Counted from the stretch's first letter, positions 15,001 to 19,561 are shown. The stretch is DNA of 22,223 nt from Planctomycetota bacterium (GCA_026692885.1 JAPLNJ010001217.1:1-22223); one strand, 5' to 3'. Numbers and translations: made by a program. Notes: a model not told the origin generated them from the letters alone.

Positions 15001-15683
15001 ACGGATCGAATCAAGGTGGCGCATCCGGCGAACCCGCAGGGAGCATCGGCTACAACCTGCTGTTCCAGACACTGGATAACTACTGGCATAACGCGGTCGC
15101 TCCGTGCGACGTGTCGAACGATGGGGAGATAGTGCCCCTGGACGTGTTGATCGTCATCAACTACCTCAACAGTCACCCGGACGTCGCGTTGCCGGCCCCG
15201 GACGTGGGTACCCGGCAACCGAGCTACGACGTGAACAATGACGGCATGTGCACGCCTACCGATGTACTCACCGTAATCAACTACTTGAACGGTAGCCGTA
15301 TTGCGTCGGAAGGGGAGGCTTCATTTGTCACAGCGGTGACTCTGCCGGTTGCGCAAGTTCAGGCCATTCTGATACTCGAGGCGGCCGCGGTGGACGCTTC
15401 GCACCTGTCGCGGGTGAGTCAGGATTTGGCGGCGGCTAAGCCTCGGGTGCTCGATCGGGGAGCCGCCCTGGTTTCACCGCCGAGCCCGGTGCCCGGTTTC
15501 GCCTCCGGGACTCCCGATCGCGAGACGGGTCTGACTGTTCGTAGTCTGCGGCGTGTCTCGGACGAACAGGTCGCGACGTCCTTGGAATCGGCTGTCCTGA
15601 ACTTGGATGACGTACTCCAGGACATCGCGCCGGATATTGCCAAGCGTTGGCAAAGCCTCCCGTCGCCATACCAGGAGAGGTGA
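3054..15683 (+). CDS. Giant modular exoprotein with clostripain-type peptidase, cohesin-like and dockerin modules
   Basis: The 4,209-residue protein starts at an ATG preceded by AGGG at 7 bases. It has no classical signal peptide; instead an Arg-rich leader is followed by the planctomycete extracellular motif at residues 30-43. Approximate module order: long repeat 1 (60-373); Ig/cadherin-like pair (381-568); dockerin (572-636); cohesin-like (653-806); Ig-like (811-898); long repeat 2 (899-1217); putative-Ig (1222-1308); cohesin-like (1310-1466); Ig-like (1467-1560); long repeat 3 (1562-1877); cohesin-like (1883-2044); cadherin-like array (2049-2466); seven PPC modules (2469-3365); C11 peptidase (3372-3712); two PPC-like modules (3757-4005); dockerin (4013-4081); charged tail. 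The role is inferred: a secreted or surface scaffold and adhesin carrying one cysteine peptidase. The FERLEDRNLLSG leader and dockerins are typical of Planctomycetota. The substrate is unknown. It appears monocistronic. Confidence 0.85.
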   Translation: MSHPRLTSLRSSRTTSQRRNAERRRRRSVRLFERLEDRNLLSGDAWGGINALNGGEGESSPTDVVRYSLTVSDTTNVALPTNPDGSFAVTKGQTFRLHGSLQDVRNIEAGAGSTGVFAAYMNVAAANSNLIALRYGETQQLLFVPTTTNQVADTITGTFTLTFQGQTTQAINAEATIAPPLKSRAQLIQDALTALPNIGAGNVEVTKSLTNDNGFNIRFVNSWGERDVPPITGDFSSLTHLQSGGVTDNFYPADLSNPGTFAGSFAHVSPYINGPSPSADSPVPASGGFPLAEVGSFLQGFTVTQPGGEKEFFTVDIQAQLPGEVDFWGALPSTPTGHETLIFPSSGGGTKFTVDPQFIGFVQDSTTPLRLKITAAVVAGTSQFTVAEDSDTTALNVLANSQVIVSAGGVGNPVLDPNGLGRLSKPGAIQISAGKVNYAPAPNYNGTVTFTYTVNDQATPTPHSDTGTATITVTAVNDAPVAGNPSVSTGVGKPVAVNLTACDVEQDPLTFTVLTQPTHGMLSGTATDLTYTPEAGYVGTDHFTFQANDGQADSNVATVTITVSETPPPWQNPVNPFDVDADGAVEPLDYVVLINAINDYGAGSSPLSLYLDVSGDGVLTPLDVLLVMNQLTTQGCSPPASVAERQDVAPGADVVAVFQLEVTDLAGNLLTQAEVGDAVQLRIYAVDNRPSFPGGVAAGFLDVRYDPALVSVAGAVQPGDHYTVVASGDTSLPGLIDEVGGGANSFSLPHKSLLATLPFTVAGTGVVTFQGGAADVVPCHDVLVFGSNAAVPLDMIQYGTASLTLSARNNHAPIAVDASASTGVGKPVAVNLTAYDADSDPLTFTVLTPPAHGTLSGTAPNLVYTPYAGYTGGDSFTFKANDGLVDSNVATVAISVAVSPTDVVRYGLTVTDTSNVALPDTNQDGIPDVTQGQTFRLHGTLQDVRSILGGTSTGVFAAYLDVLGTNTNLIALRYGETQQLLFVPTTTNQVADTITGTFTLTFQGQTTQAINARFTIDLDTGEVLKSRAQLIQDALAALPNIGAGNVEVTKSLTNDNAFNIRFVNRWGERDVPPMTGDFSSLTHLQTGVVVDDFYPAALSNPGSFAGSFAHVSPYINGPSPSADSPVLAPGGSPLAEVGSFLQGFSVTQPGGKKEFFTVDIQAQLPGEVDFWGALPSTLTGHETLIFPSSGGVGTKFTVDPQFIGFVQNSVSPLRLMINASVPERFTSTPPTKAFVDSLLTYDAQTTNEGQAGCSYSLVNAPTGAAIDAATGLLIWTPTAVQAGNQSFAIRLTDGAGNAVEQVLNIQVVQASVKLRLQPTDLSGNPISHVSLGSPFLLQVFAQDVRSSASSSGGVFAAYMNVAFDPTLVSPVGETLNDITFAPPYTNGKAGTFTSGAIHEVGAFAGTSPVGTVDQLMFSVTMTPVQVGTVNFTGSPATALVHEIVVWDQNTAVSPDLVNFVSGTLTIDSGVIAYDDTFHVDQHSSGNSLPVLTNDINHQGGTLTVFAVGATDHGGTVAIAPDNQHLLYTPAANFSGQEQFTYTLSNGQSTSTATVTVQVIDSSTDVVRYSLTVTDTSNVPLPDTNQDGIPDVTQGQTFRLHGTLQDVRSILGGISTGVFAAYMDVAAANSNRIALRYGETQQLLFDPTTTNQVADTITGIFTLTFQGQTTQAINAEHAFDANTGNVLRSRAQLIQDALAALPNIGAGNVEVTTSLTNDNAFNIHFVNGLGERDVPLMTGNYSALTHLQSGGVTDNFYPADISHPGTFGSSFAHVSPYINGPTPSVFLPVPAPGGSPLAEVGSFLDGFSVAQPAGQKEFFTVDIQAQVPGEVDFWGALPSTPAGHETIVFPSGGGNPLAVDPQFIGFVQDSASPLRVMITPPVTAPLVRIRLATTDLQGQPITHIAQGEAFLLEAYVQELATSTHPQPQGVYSAYFDVNYAAGLVSSLAQDVSDIAFSSLYTNGQSGSFATPGLIDEVGSFYTPQTPPGASERLQFSISMVALGIGQATFTADPADIFSHEVLVFDGPIVPVSPDALLFLSTQLMIDPPANHAPVATDDNYRTDEDTPLVIDATQGLLTNDSDAEGDPLQVTAVDVTGMHGQLTWSADGSFTYHPPLDFNGRDSFTYLAHDGLEHSNPATVTITVTPVNDAPVIQVPGALIVNEDTNLVMPGLQVNDVDAGASAIQVTLSASHGTISVAPLASMTGNGTGRVVLTGTLADINASLTGGLTYRGTADFNGADALVIAANDLGNSPPPARQVFATIPLTVQAVNDPPVARDDTYSTNEDTLLVVPASGVLANDTDVDLGTTLTVTAVDTSGLVGTLNWQSNGSFTFDPRGAFDFLPAGQTATGTAVYTISDGNGGTAHATVTVTIAGVNDPPVANNQTLETNYYTSKNITLTATDVDNIANSLTYTVVTPPAHGSLSGTAPHLTYMPTANYRGGDSFTFQANDGRANSQIAMVALTIGGVGPDSFEPNEAAETAADLGVIQGVRQEDSLTVHVPSDVDWFQFQTVATGNALSQVSVAFEQALGNLNLELYRQEPGSRVAVGTSVISVNGKQVSLAGLAAGTYLVHISGETGATCPDYTLRIEAPYALLIPPDAFEPNETWQTARNLQVVEGQIRWGGLTVHAAGNEDWYRFETRTVGDSQSAVSIEFQQLLGDLDLSVYRFNAATPDVLLVVSNSAGVGDGERVSLLRQPAGIFYVCVLGHGNATNPAYVLQLAAPVAALPPDRFEPNDSSATAADLGAIEGSRQESGLTVHLPGNADWYRFDTLAIGDRESSVAVTFDQLLGPLSLSVVRQEAGQLVAVGSAAAAGNEQRISLFGQPAGTYFVQVVGFDNATSPNYTLDILASFTAGIPADKYEPNDTRATATELSAFTGQLRLDDLTVHESGNADWFRFQSLETGSEGDGVTLNMLGAGDLDLQLYDANGNYLAGSFSVGDTEHVSLAKLPKGTYCIEVTGFAGATNSNYSLVIDPPQRSVQIPPDIAEPNDSRQAAYDLRLVEGQVSPLPPLTIHRPGDEDWFSFQTTSEASRTHFVRIDFPNAMGDLALALYDASGNPLRVSQGQADYEQINLGGLPAATYYLRAYGVADATNPKYTLSFWAPEHNAGLLPDRFESNDSLATAYNFRQLTQSLTEANLTIHSSIDQDWFEFTTTATGQAGHNVRIQFQHALGDLDLFLWNAQQAKPLASSQGTSDGEQVSLAGLPAGTYYAQVVGYGGATSPDYTLTVEPPVTLPLLPDRFEPNATPQAATVLRSDASGQVLTGSQILQDLTIHGPDDSDYYCFTTAGTGLLGNGVSLLSQSANGALGMELLDAQGKLLAVANGPVDVEHISFANLLAGTYYLRVFGMAGATNRYDLSLDVPRSADPAGDVGDWTVLVYMTASDLTEAAFDDVNELEVAAASLPGSVKLALLWDQSSKFPTYPTGGGTQSAWGTTGRALVVGDTDPTRIATTFEILPEQNTGDPATLQNFLHWAKTVAPARNYALIMWDHGSGLGGFNFDNADLQQTPDNLTTIEFAGVLQQSDPHIQLVAFDACLMGTAEVGYSIRNLTDVLVASQEVVAAAGYDYTTVFEPLYVHPESVGAEELGTALVRSFEQQYGNTSSTSDTLSAMRTGGYDALAAALNVLVTATDSATSSDLTLLRVARNSATHYAYSYLRDLGSFLARIQDEPLLSAGLRQAATGALGALAGLVVAQTADELSSSGASIFLPRDGRDVSSYTVAYAAFEAATHWSRFLNRLGVSGPPESGIGGGRGLLTEDWAEPNDVPAEAFDLHRVGGAGNLYQSLNLQSAADTDWFRFTLDAAAGTADRVLVTPSAGAPALTLEVCDPLGTSVLRTVTGTGPQSLNLSGLAAGVYLIHVDSNAEVPSYTLTIDAPVAGEIADWAGNNATSNKAYPLGLIDNQALFSGLGLAVGMEDWFTFATPRLAEVLQFGLTISVGQGGVFTAELRKEHGSLVGTATGSGTLFLPFTPSGAGENYTLHITNGSNQGGASGEPAGSIGYNLLFQTLDNYWHNAVAPCDVSNDGEIVPLDVLIVINYLNSHPDVALPAPDVGTRQPSYDVNNDGMCTPTDVLTVINYLNGSRIASEGEASFVTAVTLPVAQVQAILILEAAAVDASHLSRVSQDLAAAKPRVLDRGAALVSPPSPVPGFASGTPDRETGLTVRSLRRVSDEQVATSLESAVLNLDDVLQDIAPDIAKRWQSLPSPYQER
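3141..3182 (+). other. Planctomycete extracellular leader motif
   Basis: Residues 30-43 read RLFERLEDRNLLSG, directly after a run of five Arg (23-27). This matches the N-terminal motif found on large planctomycete exoproteins (Pfam Planc_extracel type). It is thought to direct export or processing, but its mechanism is not established. Confidence 0.85.
3231..4172 (+). repeat. Long intragenic repeat, copy 1
   Basis: Residues 60-373, from SPTDVVRYSLTV to TPLRLKI. Near-identical in protein to the copies at 5748 and 7737 over most of its length. It contains GVFAAYMNV, then an FTLTFQGQTTQAINA segment with IQDALTALPNIGAGNVEV, then AEVGSFLQGF and VDFWGALPS. Unlike the other two copies it lacks the DTNQDGIPD loop, having PTNPDGSFAV instead, and it has a shorter linker after QAINA. 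Confidence 0.85.
4767..4964 (+). other. Internal dockerin type I module
   Basis: Residues 572-637 hold two calcium-loop and helix units: DVDADGAVEPLDYVVLINAI and DVSGDGVLTPLDVLLVMNQL. The DxDxDG...D spacing is the dockerin type I pattern. An internal dockerin is less usual than a C-terminal one. Confidence 0.75.
5010..5471 (+). other. Cohesin-like module 1
   Basis: Residues 653-806. The order of elements is LEVTDLAGNLL, AVQLRIYAVDNR, GVAAGFLDVRYDPALVSV, LIDEVGGG, LPFTVAGTGVVTF and HDVLVFG. The DVRYDPALVSV strand followed by a TADPAD-like segment matches the cohesin-like beta-sandwich common in planctomycete exoproteins. It follows the internal dockerin directly. Confidence 0.6.
5748..6704 (+). 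repeat. Long intragenic repeat, copy 2
   Basis: Residues 899-1217. Very close to copy 3 at DNA level in the first 200 bases, with only scattered substitutions, and close to copy 1 in the middle and end. It contains the acidic loop DTNQDGIPDV, which resembles a calcium-binding (thrombospondin type 3-like) loop. Confidence 0.85.
6981..7451 (+). other. Cohesin-like module 2
   Basis: Residues 1310-1466. Elements are RLQPTDLSGNPISHVSLG, FLLQVFAQDVR, GVFAAYMNVAFDPTLVSP, PPYTNGKAGTF, IHEVGAF, FSVTMTPVQVGTVNF and HEIVVWD. This is the uninterrupted counterpart of the flanking halves of the long repeats: it shares GVFAAYMNV, PYxNG and EVGxF in the same order. Confidence 0.65.
7737..8684 (+). repeat. 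Long intragenic repeat, copy 3
   Basis: Residues 1562-1877. Same organisation as copies 1 and 2, with DTNQDGIPDV, GVFAAYMDV, FTLTFQGQTTQAINA, IQDALAALPNIGAGNVEV, AEVGSFLDGF and VDFWGALPS. It shares features with both others: the loop and GG(I/T)STGVFAAY of copy 2, but AAANSN and GGVTDNFYPAD of copy 1. Confidence 0.85.
8700..9185 (+). other. Cohesin-like module 3
   Basis: Residues 1883-2044. Elements are RIRLATTDLQGQPITHIAQG, FLLEAYVQEL, GVYSAYFDVNYAAGLVSSL, SLYTNGQSGSF, LIDEVGSF, FSISMVALGIGQATFTADPAD and HEVLVFDG. It follows long repeat 3 directly and leads into the cadherin-like array. Confidence 0.65.
9198..10451 (+). other. Tandem cadherin/Ig-like modules
   Basis: Residues 2049-2466 hold about four beta-sandwich modules. 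The recurring signatures are NHAPVATDD / NDPPVARDD starts, NEDT, LxNDxDxxG, FTYHPPLDFNGRDSFTY and ATVTITV ends. These match the VCBS/cadherin-like repeats of bacterial adhesins, usually extended calcium-rigidified stalks. The last one (about 2382-2466) resembles the GVGKPVAVNLTA modules near residues 490-568 and 811-898. Confidence 0.7.
10458..13145 (+). repeat. Seven tandem PPC (pre-peptidase C-terminal) modules
   Basis: Seven units of about 127-131 residues start at residues 2469, 2598, 2729, 2858, 2984, 3112 and 3239. Each begins with D-x-[FY]-E-[PS]-N-[DEA] (the fifth has DIAEPND). Each then has a (L)TVH or TIH strand, an (D/E)DWFxF or DWYRF motif, a GDLDLxLY strand and a GTYYxxVxG ending with YTL. 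This is the PPC fold found beside secreted peptidases, usually assisting secretion or substrate binding. The seventh unit has DSDYYCF in place of DWFxF. Confidence 0.8.
13167..14190 (+). other. Clostripain-type (C11) cysteine peptidase domain
   Basis: Residues 3372-3712. It opens with GDWTVLVYMTASDLTEAAF and has ALIMWDHGSGLGGF, giving the catalytic His at 3490, and LVAFDACLMGTAEVGY, giving the catalytic Cys at 3535. The His-Cys dyad in DHGxG and DACLM contexts is the C11 (clostripain/gingipain-like clan CD) signature. Family members usually cleave after basic residues. The domain is flanked by PPC modules on both sides. No propeptide or maturation site is obvious. Both key residues are present, so it is probably active. 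Confidence 0.8.
14322..15080 (+). other. Two further PPC-like modules after the peptidase
   Basis: Residues 3757-3872 form a clear PPC unit (EDWAEPND, DTDWFRF, LNLSGLAAGVYLIHV, YTLTID). Residues 3882-4005 form a divergent one (DWAGNNATSNKAYPLG, MEDWFTF, LHITNG). The peptidase is thus enclosed by PPC modules. Confidence 0.65.
15090..15296 (+). other. C-terminal dockerin type I module
   Basis: Residues 4013-4081 hold CDVSNDGEIVPLDVLIVINYLN and, after a 17-residue linker, YDVNNDGMCTPTDVLTVINYLN (quoted in parts: each is a calcium loop plus INYLN helix). The NNDGxxTPxDxLxVINYLN form is the common planctomycete dockerin. A charged tail of about 128 residues follows. Confidence 0.8.
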
Positions 15684-15743
15684 CACTTGAGATGTACAGG
15701 TTTGGCGGTGAAGTTTGGTGCAACACGTGTCATCTTGGCAGTC

Positions 15744-16412
15744 CTAACCGCAGAATACCCGAAGAATCAAGTGATGGCACCAGAAGTCGGAGCCGGGACC
15801 CCGCCTTCCGACTGTCTGCCGTCGGTGCTGCGATACACGGTGCGGACGATTCGGGAAGTGCGGGTGCGGAAGCAGCGGTTGACCGATTCGTCCGGCGATG
15901 TTTTCTAGTGCGTGTTGCGGATTGCCAGAGAGCAGGTATCCGAGCATGGCCCCTTCGAGCGAGAACGCGGCGTAACGGCCGGTGAGAAAGTTGTCTTGGA
16001 TTTCGCGGACGTACTCGCGAAGGTCAGCCTCGTGGGCCAGCACCTTGCCTTCCATGGGCCAGACGCAGTTCGGGTCTTCGTACCAAGCGAAACCGATGTC
16101 CGGTTGAGGAGAACGTCCCTTGCCACGCTTTCGCTTCGCGTGCTCCGGCGGCTCATCGGCCACGCGAAACGGCTCGTCGCCGGTCTTGCACTGATCGATC
16201 CGCAGGGCCAGCAGATGGTTGAGCGATTCCTCTTTGGCCTCGTCGGCGGTGGACATCGATACCTGGCTCAGGTCCTTTTCCCACATCAAGTCGTATCCAC
16301 GCCAAACCAAGTCGAGCAACAGACGCGACTGGTCGGCACACCAACACTGCGCGACGTTTTGAAACAGCGGGGTATCTGGCCAGCGCCGCTGGAAGTAGGT
16401 GGCGCGCGTCAT
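15744..16412 (-). CDS. Putative PD-(D/E)XK restriction nuclease, partner of the adjacent methyltransferase
   Basis: The 222-residue protein starts at an ATG whose bases overlap the TGA of the methyltransferase (ATGA). This indicates translational coupling, so I reject the longer in-frame start at 16457. A nuclease-like core is visible: PDIGFAWYED with Asp105, then WPMEGKVL with Glu121 and Lys123, matching the PD...(D/E)xK metal-binding pattern. After it comes a helix with YVREIQDNFLTGRYAAF and EGAMLGYLLSG, then a C-terminal HPHFPNRPHRVSQHRR segment with conserved-looking His191, Ser194, His196 and Arg198. The combination suggests a restriction endonuclease cutting DNA that the partner does not modify. 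Lys/Arg-rich AKRKRGKGR (92-100) could contact DNA. The family assignment is by motif only. The last 20 residues look unlike a conserved domain end. Confidence 0.6.
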   Translation of the reverse strand: MTRATYFQRRWPDTPLFQNVAQCWCADQSRLLLDLVWRGYDLMWEKDLSQVSMSTADEAKEESLNHLLALRIDQCKTGDEPFRVADEPPEHAKRKRGKGRSPQPDIGFAWYEDPNCVWPMEGKVLAHEADLREYVREIQDNFLTGRYAAFSLEGAMLGYLLSGNPQHALENIAGRIGQPLLPHPHFPNRPHRVSQHRRQTVGRRGPGSDFWCHHLILRVFCG

Positions 16413-19400
16413 CTCCGCTTCCGTCCTTTCGCCTGGCCAGTCGCCGCGGTCTGCCAAGACGCCAGATCCGCAGCCACCTCATCGGCGTCGCGCAGAGCAG
16501 CAGAACGCGTCCAGTAACGGATTCGATCGGGTTTGACAACGTAGATCGTCGGGACGCGTTTTCCGGAAATCCGCGCCTCGTCGTAAACGCGAGCGGTCCG
16601 CTGGAAGAAGATCCCGCCGCGCTGGCCGTCCGGCGTGCGAAGAAACTTTTCGTCGAGTTCCAGCAGGAGTTCGCACAGGTCTGCCGAATCAATCTGCTCC
16701 ACATCGACCGGTTCATCGCGTCTGAGATCGAGATGAATGGCCACCATCCGCACGGGCAGCCGCGCGTCGAGAGCGTCCTGATAGATCGTGGCACAGACGG
16801 GCTGCTCTTGTCCGAAGCCGGCCTTCAGGACACGCAGGAAGTATTCACAGTACGGGGCAAGCTGCGGTTCACGAGTAAGACCGATATCGCTTTCGCGTCC
16901 TTGACAGGTCGGTCGCCGGCCTGGGGAACCCGGACTTCCGTGGAAATCCGGCAGCGTAATCTGGAACGCGTCCTCGACCAATGCCCATTCGGCGTCGCGA
17001 AGGCCCAGCAGTCGGCGGACCTCCGAGTCCACAGCATCGACGTCTGACGGCGTCCGAAAGGCATCGTCGGCGGCCGGGAGGGGGACCGACAGGATGTCGT
17101 CGACGGTGGCGTTGGGGCGGTAAGAAGCAATTCGGCCGCTTGTCAGTAGCAGAAAATAGACAGCAGCGATGCTGTTGTATGAGATTGCCGCTCCGTCGAG
17201 CTTGCGGCCGAGGTTCTTGCGGAAATGAATGGAGACGTAGTTTTGCGAGCAAAGCACGCCGCGTTCCTTCGGCGCATTGACGACGCGAGCACCTTGGATA
17301 CGTCCGCTACGCCGCGTCCAGCTTCTCTTGATTACAAACTGCGGAACCTTGAACGCGGTCAAATCCGTCAGGCGATGGGTCCAAGGATCCTTATTGATCG
17401 GTAGTTGCGCGGCATCGATTTCCAATAACGCACATTCGGGGAACTCAGGAGGTTCAAGCATTGGCCAACCACAGATGGCCTCGTGCTTGATGGAACGGCT
17501 ACCGCGCTCGATTCCGTTCCGGCAGATCGCATCGCCAGATTCGACCGATTGCTTCAGACTGGGCATTTCGGCGAGCTTGCGGATCAGGGCGAAATCACGC
17601 CTTCCGCCCCACGCCAATGCCGTCCAGACGAAGGGTTCTCCTGCCGCCTCGTCTGGCCAAACCTGTGCCATATCGTGGGGTTCAATGACGATGGCGTAAC
17701 TACTCTCGGCGCTCTCTGCGCCGCCTGCCGGCTTGACCTGTTTGGGTGACATGTACACCAGCGGCTGATCGTCCGGCGCGGTCGGCCGCATCGTGACGAT
17801 ACACGGCGGCGAAGTAGCGCTCTCGAACAGTTCAAACCGGAGTGTCGAAAGATTGACGACCTCCTCTACCTTGTACTGTGTGAACAGTTTCTCACGAAAC
17901 CGGCTGGCCGGTCCGCTCCGATTGAACAACAGCGAACTGGCAGGCTGGATCATCGACACGCGACCATTCCGTTTCGTCAGCGCCGCTGCTTTGCCCAAGA
18001 ATAGTGTTCCGATGCACTTGTTGGCGATGGGCCATTTCCGTTCCGGATGGTCAGCCCACTCGCGTGCCGCCTCAGTTTCGGTCTTGTCGCCCCACGGAGC
18101 GTTGCCAATCACAAGGTCGTAGGTCGGGCCGTCGCGTTGACTGCTGAAGCCAACCCGGTCCTCCTGGAAAAAATCCGCGTCGATCAACTGCCGGCCGCGG
18201 AGCCGCGGGAACTGAGTGTTCTTAAGATAAGACTTCGGATCGATCTCGTCGCACATCGTCAGGTACAAGCTAAACGACGCGACACGCACGGCGTGTGGAT
18301 CGATGTCCACGCCGAACAGGTTTTGCTTGAGTAGCTGTTTCAACAGCTTCGTGGAAGGTTTCTGACCGGGATGGGCGTTCTTCCAGCGTTGGATCAAGCG
18401 TTGGTACGCCTTGACCAGGAAGATTCCAGAGCCGCAAGCAGGATCCAGGACTCGGAGGTTCCACGTGTCGCCATTCCAGGGCAGAACCTCGTCCAGCATG
18501 AAATCAACCAGGTAAGACGGCGTGTAGTGCGCACCCTTGGTGGTCACGAACTCCTCGTAGATGCTGCTCATGAATTCCAGCGGAATTACGTCGAACGAGT
18601 ACTGCCGCCAAAGGGCTCGCTGTCGGCCGCGCAATCGTCCCCCAACGAAGTCCGCCAGCGTTCGCAGATGCGGCGACCGTACGCGGCCCATTTCCTCACG
18701 CCACTCCGCCTCCCGCTCGAACTCCGTCTCACCTTTGCCGGGGAAGAGATCTCCATTAAATTTGTCGTTCAACCAGCGGAAGAACCGATAGGCTTCGTCG
18801 TAGTCACTCAGGATGGACTCCAGCGAACCGTGGAGTTGCCGAAGATACCCCTCGTCCCGTAGTCGCGCGAGTAACGACGGATTGAGCGCAGCGCGTCCTT
18901 TGCTGTCCGTGCGATCAAACAGAAACTGGATAAACACGACCCGGGCCAGCAGGTCGTGGATCGTGTCGTCCGTCAGTTCCTGCTTCTTCAGCCGCTGCCG
19001 CACAGCCGTGAGTTCGTCCAGCAGGGCACGATCCGCACGTCCATCGCGGCGAAAGCGATCGGGGAATTGGCGATAGAAATCGCCGGAGGCCAACCGCACC
19101 CAATGCAGTGCGTGAGCGGCCTGCTGGGACGGTCCGAGTTCCCGTGCGAGATCGAGTTGCGCCGGCTCGATTTCGGCACCCAGGGTGCCAAACAGACCGG
19201 CATCTTCGGCCGGAGGCTCGCAGCAGGTCCAGGTCCTGACCAGATGTGGTTCGATGGTGACAAGCAAGGGGCTGCGCGCGAAGTTCCATGCCAGGCGATG
19301 CGCCAGGGCAAGCGTCCGCGGCTCGACCGCCCGGCCAAATTCGCAAACCACCGCGATCGGCGCCTGGGAATCGTGGGAACCGGGGTTCTTCGTCAGGACC

Positions 19401-19561
19401 CCGACCCGTAGCAACGTCTCGGCCGCCAAGTTTAGCCGGATCGTCTTCTCGATCTTTTCCTTGGCCAAGTCTGCGAGCACACGCGGACCAGCACCTTCCG
19501 GAGCCAACAAGTCGCTGGCATTCGGCCAAGCCATTCGACGTCGAAGGAGTTCAAGCGACAT
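16409..19561 (-). CDS. Large N6-adenine DNA methyltransferase (Eco57I/type IIG-like)
   Basis: The product is 1,050 residues from ATG 19561; a GTG at 19573 would add four. Numbering below is from the ATG. The SAM-binding motif DPACGSGIFLVKAY starts at Asp373, preceded by GAHYTPSYLVDFML (motif X region) and followed by GVDIDPHAVRVASFSLYL. The catalytic motif YDLVIGNAPWG has Asn487-Ala-Pro-Trp490, a variant of NPPY/W. This is an amino-methyltransferase acting on adenine in DNA. The N-terminal 350 residues are helical and charged with no obvious nuclease motif. The C-terminal 500 should hold target recognition and end in a conserved-looking KPDRIRYWTRSAALRDADEVAADL segment. Its start overlaps the kinase gene by 11 bases and its stop overlaps the nuclease start. 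No Shine-Dalgarno is evident, so translation is probably coupled. It could be a restriction-modification or a broader phage-defence component. Confidence 0.75.
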   Translation of the reverse strand: MSLELLRRRMAWPNASDLLAPEGAGPRVLADLAKEKIEKTIRLNLAAETLLRVGVLTKNPGSHDSQAPIAVVCEFGRAVEPRTLALAHRLAWNFARSPLLVTIEPHLVRTWTCCEPPAEDAGLFGTLGAEIEPAQLDLARELGPSQQAAHALHWVRLASGDFYRQFPDRFRRDGRADRALLDELTAVRQRLKKQELTDDTIHDLLARVVFIQFLFDRTDSKGRAALNPSLLARLRDEGYLRQLHGSLESILSDYDEAYRFFRWLNDKFNGDLFPGKGETEFEREAEWREEMGRVRSPHLRTLADFVGGRLRGRQRALWRQYSFDVIPLEFMSSIYEEFVTTKGAHYTPSYLVDFMLDEVLPWNGDTWNLRVLDPACGSGIFLVKAYQRLIQRWKNAHPGQKPSTKLLKQLLKQNLFGVDIDPHAVRVASFSLYLTMCDEIDPKSYLKNTQFPRLRGRQLIDADFFQEDRVGFSSQRDGPTYDLVIGNAPWGDKTETEAAREWADHPERKWPIANKCIGTLFLGKAAALTKRNGRVSMIQPASSLLFNRSGPASRFREKLFTQYKVEEVVNLSTLRFELFESATSPPCIVTMRPTAPDDQPLVYMSPKQVKPAGGAESAESSYAIVIEPHDMAQVWPDEAAGEPFVWTALAWGGRRDFALIRKLAEMPSLKQSVESGDAICRNGIERGSRSIKHEAICGWPMLEPPEFPECALLEIDAAQLPINKDPWTHRLTDLTAFKVPQFVIKRSWTRRSGRIQGARVVNAPKERGVLCSQNYVSIHFRKNLGRKLDGAAISYNSIAAVYFLLLTSGRIASYRPNATVDDILSVPLPAADDAFRTPSDVDAVDSEVRRLLGLRDAEWALVEDAFQITLPDFHGSPGSPGRRPTCQGRESDIGLTREPQLAPYCEYFLRVLKAGFGQEQPVCATIYQDALDARLPVRMVAIHLDLRRDEPVDVEQIDSADLCELLLELDEKFLRTPDGQRGGIFFQRTARVYDEARISGKRVPTIYVVKPDRIRYWTRSAALRDADEVAADLASWQTAATGQAKGRKRR

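Noticed and set aside
16413..16457. Upstream extension of the nuclease gene to 16457
   Set aside because: The extra 15 residues lie within the methyltransferase coding region. The ATGA overlap at 16412 with GGAAG upstream is the more usual start.
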